Positions 8,146 through 16,424 are shown, numbered from the stretch's first letter. The stretch: 64,000 bases of DNA from Micromonospora polyrhachis (GCF_014203835.1 NZ_JACHJW010000001.1:4910501-4974500), one strand, 5' to 3'. A program made the numbers and translations. The notes: a model not told the origin generated them from the letters alone.

Positions 8146-10140
8146 GTGACCACGACGCAGAACAATCAACCTGTCACCGATGGATCCGACGGGGTCGGGC
8201 CGTTGCCCGCCGAGGCCGGGCAGGTCTCGGAGAAGGAGGCCCGGCAGGTTGCCGAGGCTGCCCGCGAGGCCGAGTGGGGCAAGCCGAGCTTCGGCAAGGA
8301 GTTGTTCCTCGGCCGGTTCCGGCTCGACCTGATCGACCCGTGGCCGCAGCCCGACCCCGCAAAGACCGCCAAGGCCGACGAGTTCCTGGCTCGCCTCGAC
8401 AACTACCTCCGCTCGGCGGTGGACGGCACCCAGATCGAGCGGGATGCCGCGATCCCGGACGAGGTCTTCCACGGGCTGGCCCAGCTCGGTGCCTTCGGCA
8501 TGAAGATCGACGAGCGGTACGGCGGGCTCGGGCTGTCCAATCTGGACTACTGCCGGGCGTTGATGCTCACCGGCTCGGTCAGCCCGGCCATCAGCGCGCT
8601 GCTCTCCGCGCACCAGTCGATCGGAGTGCCGCAGCCGCTGAAGATGTTCGGCTCCGAGGAGCAGAAGCAGCGAATTCTGCCCCGGCTCGCGGCCGGGGAG
8701 GTCTCCGCCTTCCTGCTCACCGAGCCGGATGTCGGCTCCGACCCGGCCCGACTTGCCACCAGCGCCGAACCGACCGAGGACGGCACCGGCTATCGCCTCA
8801 ACGGGGTCAAGCTGTGGGCCACCAACGGCACCGTCGCCACCCTGCTGGTGGTGATGGCCCGGGTGCCGGCGCAGCCAGCGGGCCCGGACGGACCGGCTCG
8901 CCGGGGCGGCATCACCGCCTTCGTCGTGGAGGGGGACTCGGACGGGATCACCGTAGAGCGGCGCAACGAGTTCGTCGGCCTGCGGGGCCTGGAGAACAGC
9001 GTGACCCGGTTCCACGACGTGATTGTTCCCAAGGAGAACGTCATCGGCGGCGAGGGCAAGGGGCTGAAGATCGCCCTGACCACGCTCAACACCGGTCGAC
9101 TGTCGCTGCCCGCGATGTGTGTCGGTGCCGGCAAGTGGTCGCTGAACGTCGCCCGTGAGTGGGCCGCCGAGCGGGTGCAGTGGGGGCGTCCGGTCGGCGA
9201 ACACGAGGCAGTCGCCACCAAGCTGTCCTTCATGGCCGCCACCACGTATGCCATGGAGGCCATGCTCGATCTGTGCTGCCTGCTCGCCGACGACGACCGT
9301 AACGACATCCGGATCGAGGCTGCCCTGGTCAAGCTCTACGCCAGCGAGATGGCCTGGAAGATCGCCGACGAGCTGGTCCAGATCCGGGGCGGGCGCGGCT
9401 ACGAGACGGCCGATTCGCTGGCCGCCCGAGGTGAGCGACCCGCTGCGGTCGAGCAGCTGCTCCGTGATCTGCGGATCAACCGGATCTTCGAGGGGTCCAC
9501 CGAGATCATGCATCTGCTGATCGCCCGGGAGGCGGTCGACGCGCACCTCTCGGTTGCCGGCGACATCATCGACCCGGATGCGGGGCTGGGTCGCAAGGCC
9601 AGGGCGGGTGCTCGCGCCAGCGCCTTCTACGCCAAGTGGCTGCCGACGTTGACGGTCGGTGCCGGGCAGAACCCGATCTCGTACGCGGACCACGGGCCGC
9701 TCGCCGGACACCTGCGGTACGTGGAACGGACCTCCCGCAAGCTGGCCCGGTCGACGTTCTACGCGATGTCCCGCTGGCAGGGCAAGATGGAGCGCAAGCA
9801 GGCGTTCCTGGGTCGGATCGTGGACATCGGCGCGGAACTGTTCGCGATGTCGGCGGCCTGCGTGCGGGCACATGCCGAGCGAGACGCCCGCCCCGAGGGA
9901 CGGGAGTTGGCCGACCTGTTCTGTCGGCAGGCGCGGCTGCGCGTCGAGGCGCTCTTCACCGCGCTGTGGGACAACACCGACTCGATTGACGTGGTGGCGG
10001 CGAAGCGGATCCTGGCCGGCCGCTACGCCTCGCTGGAGGAGGGAGTGGTCACACCGCCGGCCGAGCAGCCCTGGGTCGTACCGTGGCAGCCCGGTCCGTC
10101 CACCGTGCCGGACGTACGCCGACGCATCCCGCCCACCTGA
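8146..10140 (+). CDS. Long-form acyl-CoA dehydrogenase
   Basis: An FAD flavoenzyme that introduces a double bond into acyl-CoA thioesters. At 664 residues it is longer than the usual 380-400 because of an N-terminal extension of about 85 residues and a C-terminal extension of over 150. Core features are LTEPDVGSDPARLATSA, the FAD-site pattern KLWATNGTVA, FHDVIVPKENVIGGEGKG, and IRGGRGYETADSL with RIFEGSTEIMHLLIARE near the active-site loop. GTG at 8146 follows AGGGGG. No other beta-oxidation gene is adjacent, so the chain-length preference is unknown. Confidence 0.9.
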   Translation: MTTTQNNQPVTDGSDGVGPLPAEAGQVSEKEARQVAEAAREAEWGKPSFGKELFLGRFRLDLIDPWPQPDPAKTAKADEFLARLDNYLRSAVDGTQIERDAAIPDEVFHGLAQLGAFGMKIDERYGGLGLSNLDYCRALMLTGSVSPAISALLSAHQSIGVPQPLKMFGSEEQKQRILPRLAAGEVSAFLLTEPDVGSDPARLATSAEPTEDGTGYRLNGVKLWATNGTVATLLVVMARVPAQPAGPDGPARRGGITAFVVEGDSDGITVERRNEFVGLRGLENSVTRFHDVIVPKENVIGGEGKGLKIALTTLNTGRLSLPAMCVGAGKWSLNVAREWAAERVQWGRPVGEHEAVATKLSFMAATTYAMEAMLDLCCLLADDDRNDIRIEAALVKLYASEMAWKIADELVQIRGGRGYETADSLAARGERPAAVEQLLRDLRINRIFEGSTEIMHLLIAREAVDAHLSVAGDIIDPDAGLGRKARAGARASAFYAKWLPTLTVGAGQNPISYADHGPLAGHLRYVERTSRKLARSTFYAMSRWQGKMERKQAFLGRIVDIGAELFAMSAACVRAHAERDARPEGRELADLFCRQARLRVEALFTALWDNTDSIDVVAAKRILAGRYASLEEGVVTPPAEQPWVVPWQPGPSTVPDVRRRIPPT

Positions 10141-10224
10141 GAGCGCTAGCGGCTCGCCCCGGAGGATGCCGGCTCCCCGAGGGGTGTGGGCCGGCCACCC
10201 CGGCGTGCCGGCGCCGGCCAGGCG

Positions 10225-10827
10225 TCAGCCGTTACGTAGCCCGAGGCCACGTAGCTCCAGCGCGGCGAGATCGTCCACTATCGCGTCGTCGCCCTGCCGC
10301 CAGGCCCGTACCACGTCGGGATCGATCCGGGCGAGCTTGCGTAGGGGCTGGTTGGCCAGCGCGCGCAGGGCGAGCAGGTCTCGTCCGGCCGGAGCCGAGC
10401 GGAGGTGCGCGGCGGCGGTGGCCCGGCGGATCCAGCGCACCCGCAGCGGAAGCCAGCCGAACAGCACCAACCCGAGCGGGAACACCAGCACGGCCAGGGC
10501 GAGCACCAGGGCGAGTTCGCCGATCAGCTCCTGCTGGTCACGGCCGGCGTCGGCGAGCGTACGGGCGGCCCCAGCGGCCTTCTCGAACGGTGCGGTCAGG
10601 TCGTCACCGACCACCGGTACCCGGCCGACCTTGCCGCTTGCGTCTGCGAGATTCTCGGCGAGCCCGCCGCCGGCACCTTCCAGCTTCTGCCCGGGCAGAG
10701 CGAGTTTCTGGACCAGGTCGTGCAGCCACATCGCGCCCCGGATCCACAGGTAGACCCAGACGACGACGAGCAGGTCGGTGAGAAGCTGGCGGGTGGCGAC
10801 GGGAAAACGGTCAGCATAAATCTTCAC
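10225..10827 (-). CDS. Membrane protein of unknown function, two helices
   Basis: A 200-residue actinobacterial-type protein I cannot name. One hydrophobic helix at about 16-36 and a second at about 105-127 flank a polar, probably extracytoplasmic, Ala/Gly-rich helical region (about 40-100). The C-terminal part is cytoplasmic and Arg-rich, with LRALANQPLRKLARIDPDVV. It converges with the acyl-CoA dehydrogenase gene. A structural or signalling role could be imagined, but nothing in the sequence supports a specific one. Confidence 0.75.
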   Translation of the reverse strand: MKIYADRFPVATRQLLTDLLVVVWVYLWIRGAMWLHDLVQKLALPGQKLEGAGGGLAENLADASGKVGRVPVVGDDLTAPFEKAAGAARTLADAGRDQQELIGELALVLALAVLVFPLGLVLFGWLPLRVRWIRRATAAAHLRSAPAGRDLLALRALANQPLRKLARIDPDVVRAWRQGDDAIVDDLAALELRGLGLRNG

Positions 10828-10888
10828 GTTCGACAGCGTGACACGGCGGATGGCTTACGGCATCGCGACGAGAAGCGACGCAGGAGTC

Positions 10889-11500
10889 TCAGTCAGGTTT
10901 GCGTCGGGCGGCGTAGGCCCGTACCTTGGCCCGGTTTCCACAGTCCGCCATGCTGCACCAGCGACGTCGGCCGCGCCGGTCGAGGAAGAGCCAGCCGCAG
11001 TCGGTGCCGGGGCAGGCCCTTATCTGGTGTCGGGCGGGTGTGCCGAGCAGGTCGGCGCCGGATCGGGCGGCGGCCAGCAGGGGAAGCGTCAGGCCGAGGT
11101 CGTCGGGGAGCACCCAGTGGGCCAGTCCGTCGGGGCCGGACGTCAGCACCGCCGCCGCGGCGGCCCACTGCGCCACCTCGGCAACCTGCCGGAAGGCGGC
11201 GGCATCGCCCGGGTCGAGCAGCACGTCGTGTAGCGCCGTACGCAACGAACGGATCGCCACCAGTACGTCGTGCGCCCCGGCCGGATCGTCGCGACCGTGT
11301 TCCCGGAGCCGGGCGACGGTGGCCGGGGCGAGCAGTTGGACATGGCCGGTCCAGACCGCCAGCCGGTCGAAGTCGCGCAACCATTCTCGGTTCGGGCTGG
11401 GTGGTTCCTCCCAGCCGGCCCAGGTGTTGCAGAGTTCCAGAGCGGGGTGCCCGCCGATCGGGGTGGGCATGGGATAGCCCGCTACCTCTACCCAGTGCAT
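10889..11500 (-). CDS. ABATE/CGNR zinc-finger transcription regulator
   Basis: A stress-response-type regulator. The 203-residue protein starting MHWVEVAGYP has an N-terminal ABATE domain (GGHPALELCNTWAG) and a C-terminal CGNR zinc finger with Cys ligands in CPGTDCGWLFLDR, RRWCSMADCGNRAK. An in-frame extension to 11551 is open, but the ATG at 11500 matches the usual N-terminus. It is transcribed divergently from the secreted-protein gene at 11587 across a short shared promoter region. Its targets are unknown. Confidence 0.87.
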   Translation of the reverse strand: MHWVEVAGYPMPTPIGGHPALELCNTWAGWEEPPSPNREWLRDFDRLAVWTGHVQLLAPATVARLREHGRDDPAGAHDVLVAIRSLRTALHDVLLDPGDAAAFRQVAEVAQWAAAAAVLTSGPDGLAHWVLPDDLGLTLPLLAAARSGADLLGTPARHQIRACPGTDCGWLFLDRRGRRRWCSMADCGNRAKVRAYAARRKPD

Positions 11501-11586
11501 GCCGACAGTGTGCCTTGACTCGGCGAAACTAACCACTACTGTCGATGACACCGGTTGGCGTTCATCTACTGGTTAGGTGATGTGGC

Positions 11587-12210
11587 ATGCGGTTGAAGAA
11601 AATCCTGAGTCGGTTCCTGCTCGCAACGCTGATGGTGCCCACGGCCCTTGTCGCCGTATCCGCCCCTGCCGTCGTACCCGCAGCTGCGATGGCGGCTCAG
11701 GACACCGGCCCCCCGCGCACACCGCCGCCCGGTCGGTGGGATCGGAGTACCGATCGGCCCGAACCCTGGCGTCCGTCGGTCCAGGAGGAATGGACCGCCC
11801 CGGCCGGCCGCTACTGTTCGTTCCCGCTGCACGTCCGCGTCGTCTCCCAGGACGTGCGGGTCCGGGTGCTCGCCCGGTACGCCACCGGTGCGGTCCGGCG
11901 CGAGGAGTACGCCGGCCCGCTGACCGTCGACTTCGTCGACGTCGACACCGGTCGAGCCGTACGCCGGGATGCGGGCGGCTCCGGACTACTCGAATACCGT
12001 CCGGACGGTCGGTGGCTGCGCTACACCATTGTCGGGCCGGCCGGATTCGGCTTCCGACCCGGGGACCACCACCCTCGGGGCTACTACATTCTCGACGGTC
12101 TGCACGTCATCTCAATCGACCCGACCGGCAGCCGTCGGTTGACGTTGGGGATCGGCCGACAGGACGACATCTGTGTCGCGCTCGGTGACCCGGCCGCCGG
12201 ACCACGGTGA
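11587..12210 (+). CDS. Secreted protein of unknown function
   Basis: A 207-residue exported protein. The N-terminus MRLKKILSRFLLATLMVP with a hydrophobic core to about residue 36 (PAAAMA/AQ) is a Sec signal peptide. The mature part starts with a Pro-rich linker and has a single beta-rich domain with two Cys (near 77 and 198) that may pair. I do not recognise the family. The next gene, a SARP regulator, overlaps or follows closely. Confidence 0.72.
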   Translation: MRLKKILSRFLLATLMVPTALVAVSAPAVVPAAAMAAQDTGPPRTPPPGRWDRSTDRPEPWRPSVQEEWTAPAGRYCSFPLHVRVVSQDVRVRVLARYATGAVRREEYAGPLTVDFVDVDTGRAVRRDAGGSGLLEYRPDGRWLRYTIVGPAGFGFRPGDHHPRGYYILDGLHVISIDPTGSRRLTLGIGRQDDICVALGDPAAGPR

Positions 12211-12233
12211 CCGGTGCAGGCTGGTGGCGGGAG

Positions 12234-13025
12234 ATGAGCGACCTGCAACTCCGCGTACTCGGGCCCCTGACCGCGTACCGCGACGGGGTGGAAGTGGCGC
12301 TCGGCGGCCGGCGGCAGCGCATGGTGCTGGCCACGCTGCTGGTGGCCCGGGGCCGGATGCTGCCCGAGGAACGCCTCCGCGATCTGGTGTGGAGCGACGG
12401 CGGACGTCTGGCCGGTCGGGCGACCCTGCACGGCTACGTGGCCGGCCTCCGGCGGGCACTCGAACCGGACCGGCCGATGCGCTCCCCGAGCAGGGTTCTG
12501 CTCCGGGAAGGACCCGGGTACGCGGTCCGGGTACCGGCCGAACAGGTCGACACGGAACGGTTCGCCGAGCTGGTCACCCATGGTAGGACCCTGCTGGACG
12601 GGGGACGACCGGCGGCGGCCGTCGGGGTGTTGACCGATGCACTCGGGCTGTGGCGTGGCCCGGCGTACGCCGACCTGGCGGGTGCCTCGTTCGTGTTACC
12701 GGAGATCGCCCGTCTCGACGCGATGCGCACCGTCGCCGCCGAGCTGAGACTGACCGCGATGCTGGCACTGGGCCGGCACCCCGAGGTACTGGGCGAGCTG
12801 CAGGCGCTCGTCCTTGAACAACCGCAGCGGGAGCGGGGGTGGGAACTACTGGCGGTCGCGTTGTACCGGGCCGGCGGAGGCGCGGCAGGTCACCGCCCGG
12901 GTCGGGCCGGCGGAGGCGCAGCACGTCACTGGCCGACCATGGTGGGTGCACCCCGCGCCGACCGTCGGTCCCAGTGGGATCCCAGCGGAGAACGGCACCG
13001 TCCGGCATACGACCAGCCACTGTGA
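12234..13025 (+). CDS. SARP (AfsR/DnrI) regulator with lost C-terminus
   Basis: SARPs activate antibiotic and other secondary-metabolite clusters. The N-terminal winged helix is intact (LQLRVLGPLTAYRDGVEVAL, then RQRMVLATLLVARG and LHGYVAGLRRALEP), and the BTAD domain runs as far as LEQPQRERGWELLAVALYRAG. There the family pattern stops and is replaced by Gly/Arg-rich residues coded by a 36-base repeat, so the final BTAD helices are missing. An in-frame GTG at 12207 overlaps the previous stop (GTGA) and is an alternative start. The protein may still bind DNA, or it may be decaying. It sits before a peptide gene and a JmjC-like gene that it could have controlled. Confidence 0.78.
   Translation: MSDLQLRVLGPLTAYRDGVEVALGGRRQRMVLATLLVARGRMLPEERLRDLVWSDGGRLAGRATLHGYVAGLRRALEPDRPMRSPSRVLLREGPGYAVRVPAEQVDTERFAELVTHGRTLLDGGRPAAAVGVLTDALGLWRGPAYADLAGASFVLPEIARLDAMRTVAAELRLTAMLALGRHPEVLGELQALVLEQPQRERGWELLAVALYRAGGGAAGHRPGRAGGGAARHWPTMVGAPRADRRSQWDPSGERHRPAYDQPL
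12867..12938. repeat. 36-bp tandem repeat at the broken end of the SARP gene
   Basis: Two units (12867-12902, 12903-12938) share cgggccggcggaggcgc and neighbouring bases over about 27 positions. They begin exactly where the protein leaves the BTAD family pattern, so the repeat probably marks the rearrangement that removed the C-terminus. Confidence 0.8.
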
Positions 13026-13036
13026 GGGGAGAGGCC

Positions 13037-13231
13037 ATGCCTACGCTTCGACCGCTGACCGAGACGGAACTGGAGTTCGAGGTCAACGTCAAGAACAACT
13101 ACGTCGACTGCGTCGACCTGCCGAACGGACGTACCCGGCGACCGCTGCCCCTGCCCAGCGGGGGCGAATCCGCCGGAACGGCCGGGACGTACCACGACCG
13201 GCCGCCAGCCCGGCTGCCGGAGCCTCGGTGA
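13037..13231 (+). CDS. 64-residue peptide gene coupled to a JmjC-like gene
   Basis: An open frame with ATG preceded by GAGGGGAGAGGCC. The product begins MPTLRPLTETELEFEVNVKN, continues NYVDCVDLPNGRTRRPLPLP, and ends in a Gly/Pro/Arg-rich tail. The acidic helix-like N-terminus, a central block with a single Cys and a flexible tail resemble a peptide substrate with a leader, but I know no family. Its TGA overlaps the GTG of the JmjC-like gene (GTGA at 13228-13231), so the two are translationally coupled. Alternatives are the detached N-terminus of the cupin protein or a non-coding reading. The function is unknown. Confidence 0.5.
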   Translation: MPTLRPLTETELEFEVNVKNNYVDCVDLPNGRTRRPLPLPSGGESAGTAGTYHDRPPARLPEPR

Positions 13232-14336
13232 CCAGCGCGGTTGCCGGGGCCCCCGTGACCACCTCGGCCGCCGGGGCCCCCGTGACCACCTCGGCCGCCG
13301 GGGCCCCCGTGACCACCTCGGCCGCCGGTCCGGCCGGGCTCGCACCTCGGTGGCGGGCCTGGGTCGCCGAGAACCTGGCCCTCGGCGTGGCGGAGGGGGA
13401 GATCCGGGCGGCGTTGCTGGCGGCGGGACAGCCCGGGGCGGCGGTCGACGAGGAGCTGACCCGCGCTCCCGATCACCCCTACTTCCAGGCCTGCCTGAGG
13501 TTGGCCCGGGAGTACGCCTGGCTGGAAGCCCTGCTCGATTCCTACGGCGACCTTCGCTCCGCCGAGCTGTCCGATGGGCTGGAGCGCCGGGGCGACCTGT
13601 CCCCGGCCGAGTTCTTCGAGCGGTACTACTTCGCCAACCGTCCGGTGATCCTGGCCGGGGCGGTCGACGACTGGCCGGCCCGGCGGCAGTGGTCCCTGGC
13701 AAGCCTGCGGGACCAGTTGGGGAACGTCGAGGTCGAGGTGATGACCGGCCGGGACAGCAACCCGGAGCACACCTGGCAGCACGACACCCACCGGACCCGG
13801 ATGGCGTTCGCCGACTACCTCACCATGGTCGAGACGGGTGGGGAGACCAACGACTACTACATGGTCGCGCGTAACGAGACTGGCAGCACGGTCTCCGACC
13901 GTTGACCCGGGACATCAGACCGGTGCCCGGCGTCATCGATCCGGCCCTGTTGCCGGAGACGGTGACCCTGCTGCTGGGGCCGGCAGGCACGGTCACGGGG
14001 CTGCACCACGACAACATGAACATCCTGTTGTGTCAGGTGATGGGTCGTAAACACGTCCGGCTCGTGCCGTCGTACCAGCGCACCCGGGTGTATCCCCGGG
14101 GCGGGACGTACAGCCACGTCGACGCGGCGCAGCCGGACCTCGACCAGCACCCGTCGTACGGGCAGGCGACCGTTCTGGAGGGAGTGCTGCAACCGGGCGA
14201 CGCCCTGTTGGTGCCGGTCGGGTGGTGGCACTGGGTACAGGCCCTGGATATCAGCGCCACGGTGAGTCTGCACCACTTCCAGGTGCCCTCGGGCAACCAC
14301 TACCTGCACCCGCCGCTGGTACGCGGCACCGACTGA
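13228..14336 (+). pseudogene. JmjC-type cupin-like hydroxylase gene, frameshifted
   Basis: Cupin-like JmjC proteins are Fe(II)/2-oxoglutarate oxygenases that hydroxylate protein or peptide side chains. From GTG 13228 the first frame has a repeated GAPVTTSAA leader, an N-terminal helical region, then FFERYYFANRPVILAGAVDD and YYMVARNE. It stops at 13905. The second frame (from about 13890) continues GLRPLTRDIRPVPG, with iron-site GLHHDN, MGRKHVRLVPS and distal His VPVGWWHWVQ. Joining the frames by one added base near 13885-13893 restores a family-like protein of about 369 residues. It is either a recent one-base deletion or a sequencing error. Apart from this shift, the key iron ligands are intact. 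Confidence 0.78.
13246..13326. repeat. 27-bp tandem repeat, three copies, at the JmjC-like gene start
   Basis: Three 27-base units (13246-13272, 13273-13299, 13300-13326) encode GAPVTTSAA three times just after the start. Each unit contains an in-frame GTG, so expansion may also have created extra start codons. Confidence 0.92.
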
Positions 14337-14360
14337 CGGGGGGGGCGGGGCAGTCGGAAC

Positions 14361-14384
14361 GGGGGCACCGACGTCGGTGCCCCC
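14361..14384 (+). terminator. Hairpin terminator after the JmjC-like gene
   Basis: A perfect 12-bp inverted repeat without a loop gap (gggggcaccgac / gtcggtgccccc) lies 25 bases after the stop. There is no T-run, as is usual in actinomycetes. Confidence 0.75.
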
Positions 14385-14392
14385 ACATCTGA

Positions 14393-14494
14393 CTAGCCCT
14401 TGTCGCGTTCCGGTGGGGGATCCGGAATCTCGTCCATGGTCAGGCCGGGTGGGCCGGTCGGCGGTGGGTCACGTACGTCGGCGCTGTACCGCAC
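14393..14494 (-). CDS. Possible 33-residue small ORF
   Basis: A short minus-strand frame from GTG 14494 reads VRYSADVRDPPPTGPPG and ends LTMDEIPDPPPERDKG. It lies between the zur terminator and the JmjC gene terminator, with no clear ribosome-binding site. Pro/Asp-rich composition could be chance in this base composition. I list it as tentative only. Confidence 0.22.
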   Translation of the reverse strand: MRYSADVRDPPPTGPPGLTMDEIPDPPPERDKG

Positions 14495-14562
14495 ACCCGG
14501 TGGGGCGCCCAGCGGAGAGCATCGGTGCGTCGACTGGGATCCGGCTGGGATCGTACGCGGAG

Positions 14563-14616
14563 GTTGGGCAGGGCCTCTTCCTATGCGGGACGCGATAGGA
14601 AGAGGCCCTGCCCAAC
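14563..14616 (-). terminator. Strong hairpin terminator of arsR-zur
   Basis: Perfect 22-base arms (14563-14584 and 14595-14616) are separated by ten bases. The stem begins at the base next to the zur stop codon. It should end transcription of the arsR-zur operon. Confidence 0.88.
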
Positions 14617-15024
14617 TCAGGAACTGGCGCAGGTGGGGCAGGTGCCGAAGATCTCCATGGTGTGACTGACGTCGACGAAGCCGTGTCGGGCAGCGACCCG
14701 GTCGGCCCAGGTCTCCACGGCCGGGCCCTCGACCTCGACCGTACGACCACAGGCCCGACACACCAGGTGGTGATGGTGCCCCTCGCTGCACCGGCGGTAG
14801 AGGTGCTCACCGCCCGGTGGTCGCATCACGTCGATCTCGCCCGCGTCGGCCAGCCCCTGGAGGGTGCGGTAGACCGTGGTCAGGCCGACCCGTTCTCCCC
14901 GGTCCCGCAGCATCGCGTGCAGGTCCTGGGCACTGTGGAAGCCCTCGACCTCTCGTAGCAGCGCGCTGACGGCGCTGCGTTGCCGGGTGTTGCGTACGGC
15001 CGTGGTGCCCTCTCCAGTCGTCAC
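14617..15024 (-). CDS. zur: Zinc uptake regulator, Fur family
   Basis: A 135-residue Fur-family repressor that should shut off zinc uptake when zinc is plentiful. It has a winged helix (GLTTVYRTLQGLADAGEID at about 47-65), a His cluster EGHHHHLVCRAC at about 81-92 and a C-terminal CPTC, giving the two CxxC pairs of the structural zinc site. GTG 15024 overlaps the arsR stop (GTGA); a longer upstream reading runs through arsR and is rejected. The Zur assignment rather than Fur rests on the adjacent znuACB operon and a Zur-type box before znuA. Confidence 0.88.
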   Translation of the reverse strand: MTTGEGTTAVRNTRQRSAVSALLREVEGFHSAQDLHAMLRDRGERVGLTTVYRTLQGLADAGEIDVMRPPGGEHLYRRCSEGHHHHLVCRACGRTVEVEGPAVETWADRVAARHGFVDVSHTMEIFGTCPTCASS

Positions 15025-15320
15025 TTCGCCTCCCCGGCGTGGCTGATCGCGTCGGCCACGATATGTGCGATGTGCTCGTCCACCAGGGCGTAGGCGATCT
15101 CCCGACCACGTCGCGATCCGTGCACCACACCGGCACCCCGCAGTACCCGTAGATGCTGGGAGACGAGCGGCTGGGGCGCGCCGAGCTTCTCCACCAACTC
15201 GTGTACGCAACGCTCACCCTGGGCGAGTTCGGTGACGATTGCGACCCGGATCGGGGCGGACAACGCGCGGAGTAGTTCCCCGGCCCCCTCGTACGCCTCG
15301 TATCCGTTACTGCTCGCCAT
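15021..15320 (-). CDS. ArsR/SmtB-type metal-sensing repressor
   Basis: A 99-residue winged-helix regulator with RALSAPIRVAIVTELAQGE, then the recognition region GAPQPLVSQHLRVLRGAGVV and a wing RRGREIAYAL. The C-terminus has DEHIAHIVADAISHAG, an arrangement of Asp/His like the alpha-5 zinc site of SmtB/CzrA proteins. It is coupled to zur by a four-base overlap; such pairs sense excess metal and control export or the zur gene itself. A palindrome lies 12 bases upstream of the ATG, suggesting autoregulation. Confidence 0.88.
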   Translation of the reverse strand: MASSNGYEAYEGAGELLRALSAPIRVAIVTELAQGERCVHELVEKLGAPQPLVSQHLRVLRGAGVVHGSRRGREIAYALVDEHIAHIVADAISHAGEAK

Positions 15321-15331
15321 TACGTAACGGT

Positions 15332-15344
15332 AACCAATTTGGTT
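15332..15344. promoter_or_regulatory. Candidate ArsR operator
   Basis: A perfect 13-base palindrome, aaccaatttggtt, lies 12 bases before the arsR start, with ttacgtaa between. The short distance implies a very short or absent leader. It is the only clear dyad in this promoter, so autoregulation by the ArsR protein is the likeliest reading. Confidence 0.6.
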
Positions 15345-15376
15345 TTGGTGCCGCCGACAGGATCCGGACGACCGTC

Positions 15377-15499
15377 GCAGCGAGTCTGGTGTCGGAGGCA
15401 GCGAGTCTGGTGTCGGAGGCGGCGGGGCGGGTGACGGTGACGGTGGGTCTGGTGAGGGTGACGGTGGGTCTGGTGAGGGTGACGGTGGGTCTGGTGACG
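15377..15499. repeat. Two 21-bp tandem repeat blocks between arsR and znuB
   Basis: Block 1 has two identical 21-base units (15377-15397, 15398-15418). Block 2 has three units (15437-15457, 15458-15478, 15479-15499) sharing gtgacggtgggtctggtga. They fill the gap between the znuB stop and the arsR promoter. On the minus strand both lie downstream of znuB. Confidence 0.9.
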
Positions 15500-15546
15500 G
15501 CAGCGGCGGTGGGACGGCGACGCCCCGCGTACCCGGTACCGGGCCA

Positions 15547-16422
15547 TCATCGGTCCAGGACCACGTCCGGCGGCTCCAACTGGGTGGTGGCCTCGGTCGG
15601 TAGCGACCGTCGTCGGATGCTGCGCCACCCCGCCGTACCGAGCGCCACCAGCAGGAACAGCACGATCGCCAGGACGACGATGGTGGCCCCGGGAGCGGTG
15701 TCCAGGCTTCCGGCGAGGGTCACCCCGGAACCGGCGGCCAGCAGGCCCAGCACCATCGCCAGCGCCATGGTGGTACGGAACCCCCGGGTGACCTGTTGCG
15801 CGGTGGCGACCGGCACCACCATCAGCGCGCTGATCAGCAGCAGCCCGACCGCCCGCATGGCGATCGTCACGGTCACCGCGGTGGTGATCGCCAGCAACAG
15901 GTTCAGTGTCCGCACCGGCAGGCCGGAGACCCGGGCGTACTCCTCGTCGTGACAGATGGCGAAGAGTGCCGGACGTAGCACGAGCATGGCGATCAGCACC
16001 ACCACACCGAGCACCGCGATGGTGATCAGGTCGGTCTGGGAGGTGGTGGTCAACGCCCCGAACAGATACGACAGCAGCGCCGAGTTGCTGCGGTTGTCGG
16101 AGAGCCCGACCAGCATCACACCGCCGGCGATGCCGCCGTAGAAGAGCAGCGCCAGCGCCATGTCACCGGAGGTGCGTCCCCGCTCCCGGAGCAACTCGAT
16201 GACCACTGCGCCGAGCGCCGCGACGATCACGGCGGTGATCACCGGTGACTGGTGGAGCAGCAGTCCGACGCCGACACCGGTCAGCGCCACGTGCCCGATT
16301 CCGTCGCCGATCAGCGACAGCCGGCGCTGCACCAGGTAGATGCCGAGCGCCGGGGCGGCCAGGCCGATGATGAGCGCGCCGACCAGCGCGCGGATCATGA
16401 ACTCGTACTGGAAGAGGCCCAT
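15547..16422 (-). CDS. znuB: Zinc ABC transporter permease
   Basis: The membrane subunit of a zinc importer (ABC-3 family), 291 residues from ATG 16422 (MGLFQYEFMIRALVGALIIG). It has about eight hydrophobic helices, with family stretches QRRLSLIGDGIGHVALTGVG and GLLLISALMVVPVATAQQ. The ATG at 16434 would overlap znuC by ten bases; 16422, three bases beyond the znuC stop, has GGAG at a proper distance. It is the last gene of znuA-znuC-znuB. Manganese transport is possible by family but not by regulation. Confidence 0.9.
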   Translation of the reverse strand: MGLFQYEFMIRALVGALIIGLAAPALGIYLVQRRLSLIGDGIGHVALTGVGVGLLLHQSPVITAVIVAALGAVVIELLRERGRTSGDMALALLFYGGIAGGVMLVGLSDNRSNSALLSYLFGALTTTSQTDLITIAVLGVVVLIAMLVLRPALFAICHDEEYARVSGLPVRTLNLLLAITTAVTVTIAMRAVGLLLISALMVVPVATAQQVTRGFRTTMALAMVLGLLAAGSGVTLAGSLDTAPGATIVVLAIVLFLLVALGTAGWRSIRRRSLPTEATTQLEPPDVVLDR

Positions 16423-16424
16423 CG

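Noticed and set aside
7549-9873. 774-codon open frame opposite the acyl-CoA dehydrogenase
   Set aside because: It spans two plus-strand genes and has no recognisable motif; typical antisense frame of codon-biased genes.
12814-13227. Upstream extension of the JmjC-like protein into the SARP gene
   Set aside because: The frame is open, but it overlaps two better frames and the GTG at 13228 is coupled to the preceding stop.
15320-15628. His/Gln-rich 102-codon minus-strand protein
   Set aside because: It is a translation of the 21-base repeats and the end of znuB in another frame; the metal-like His pattern is a by-product.
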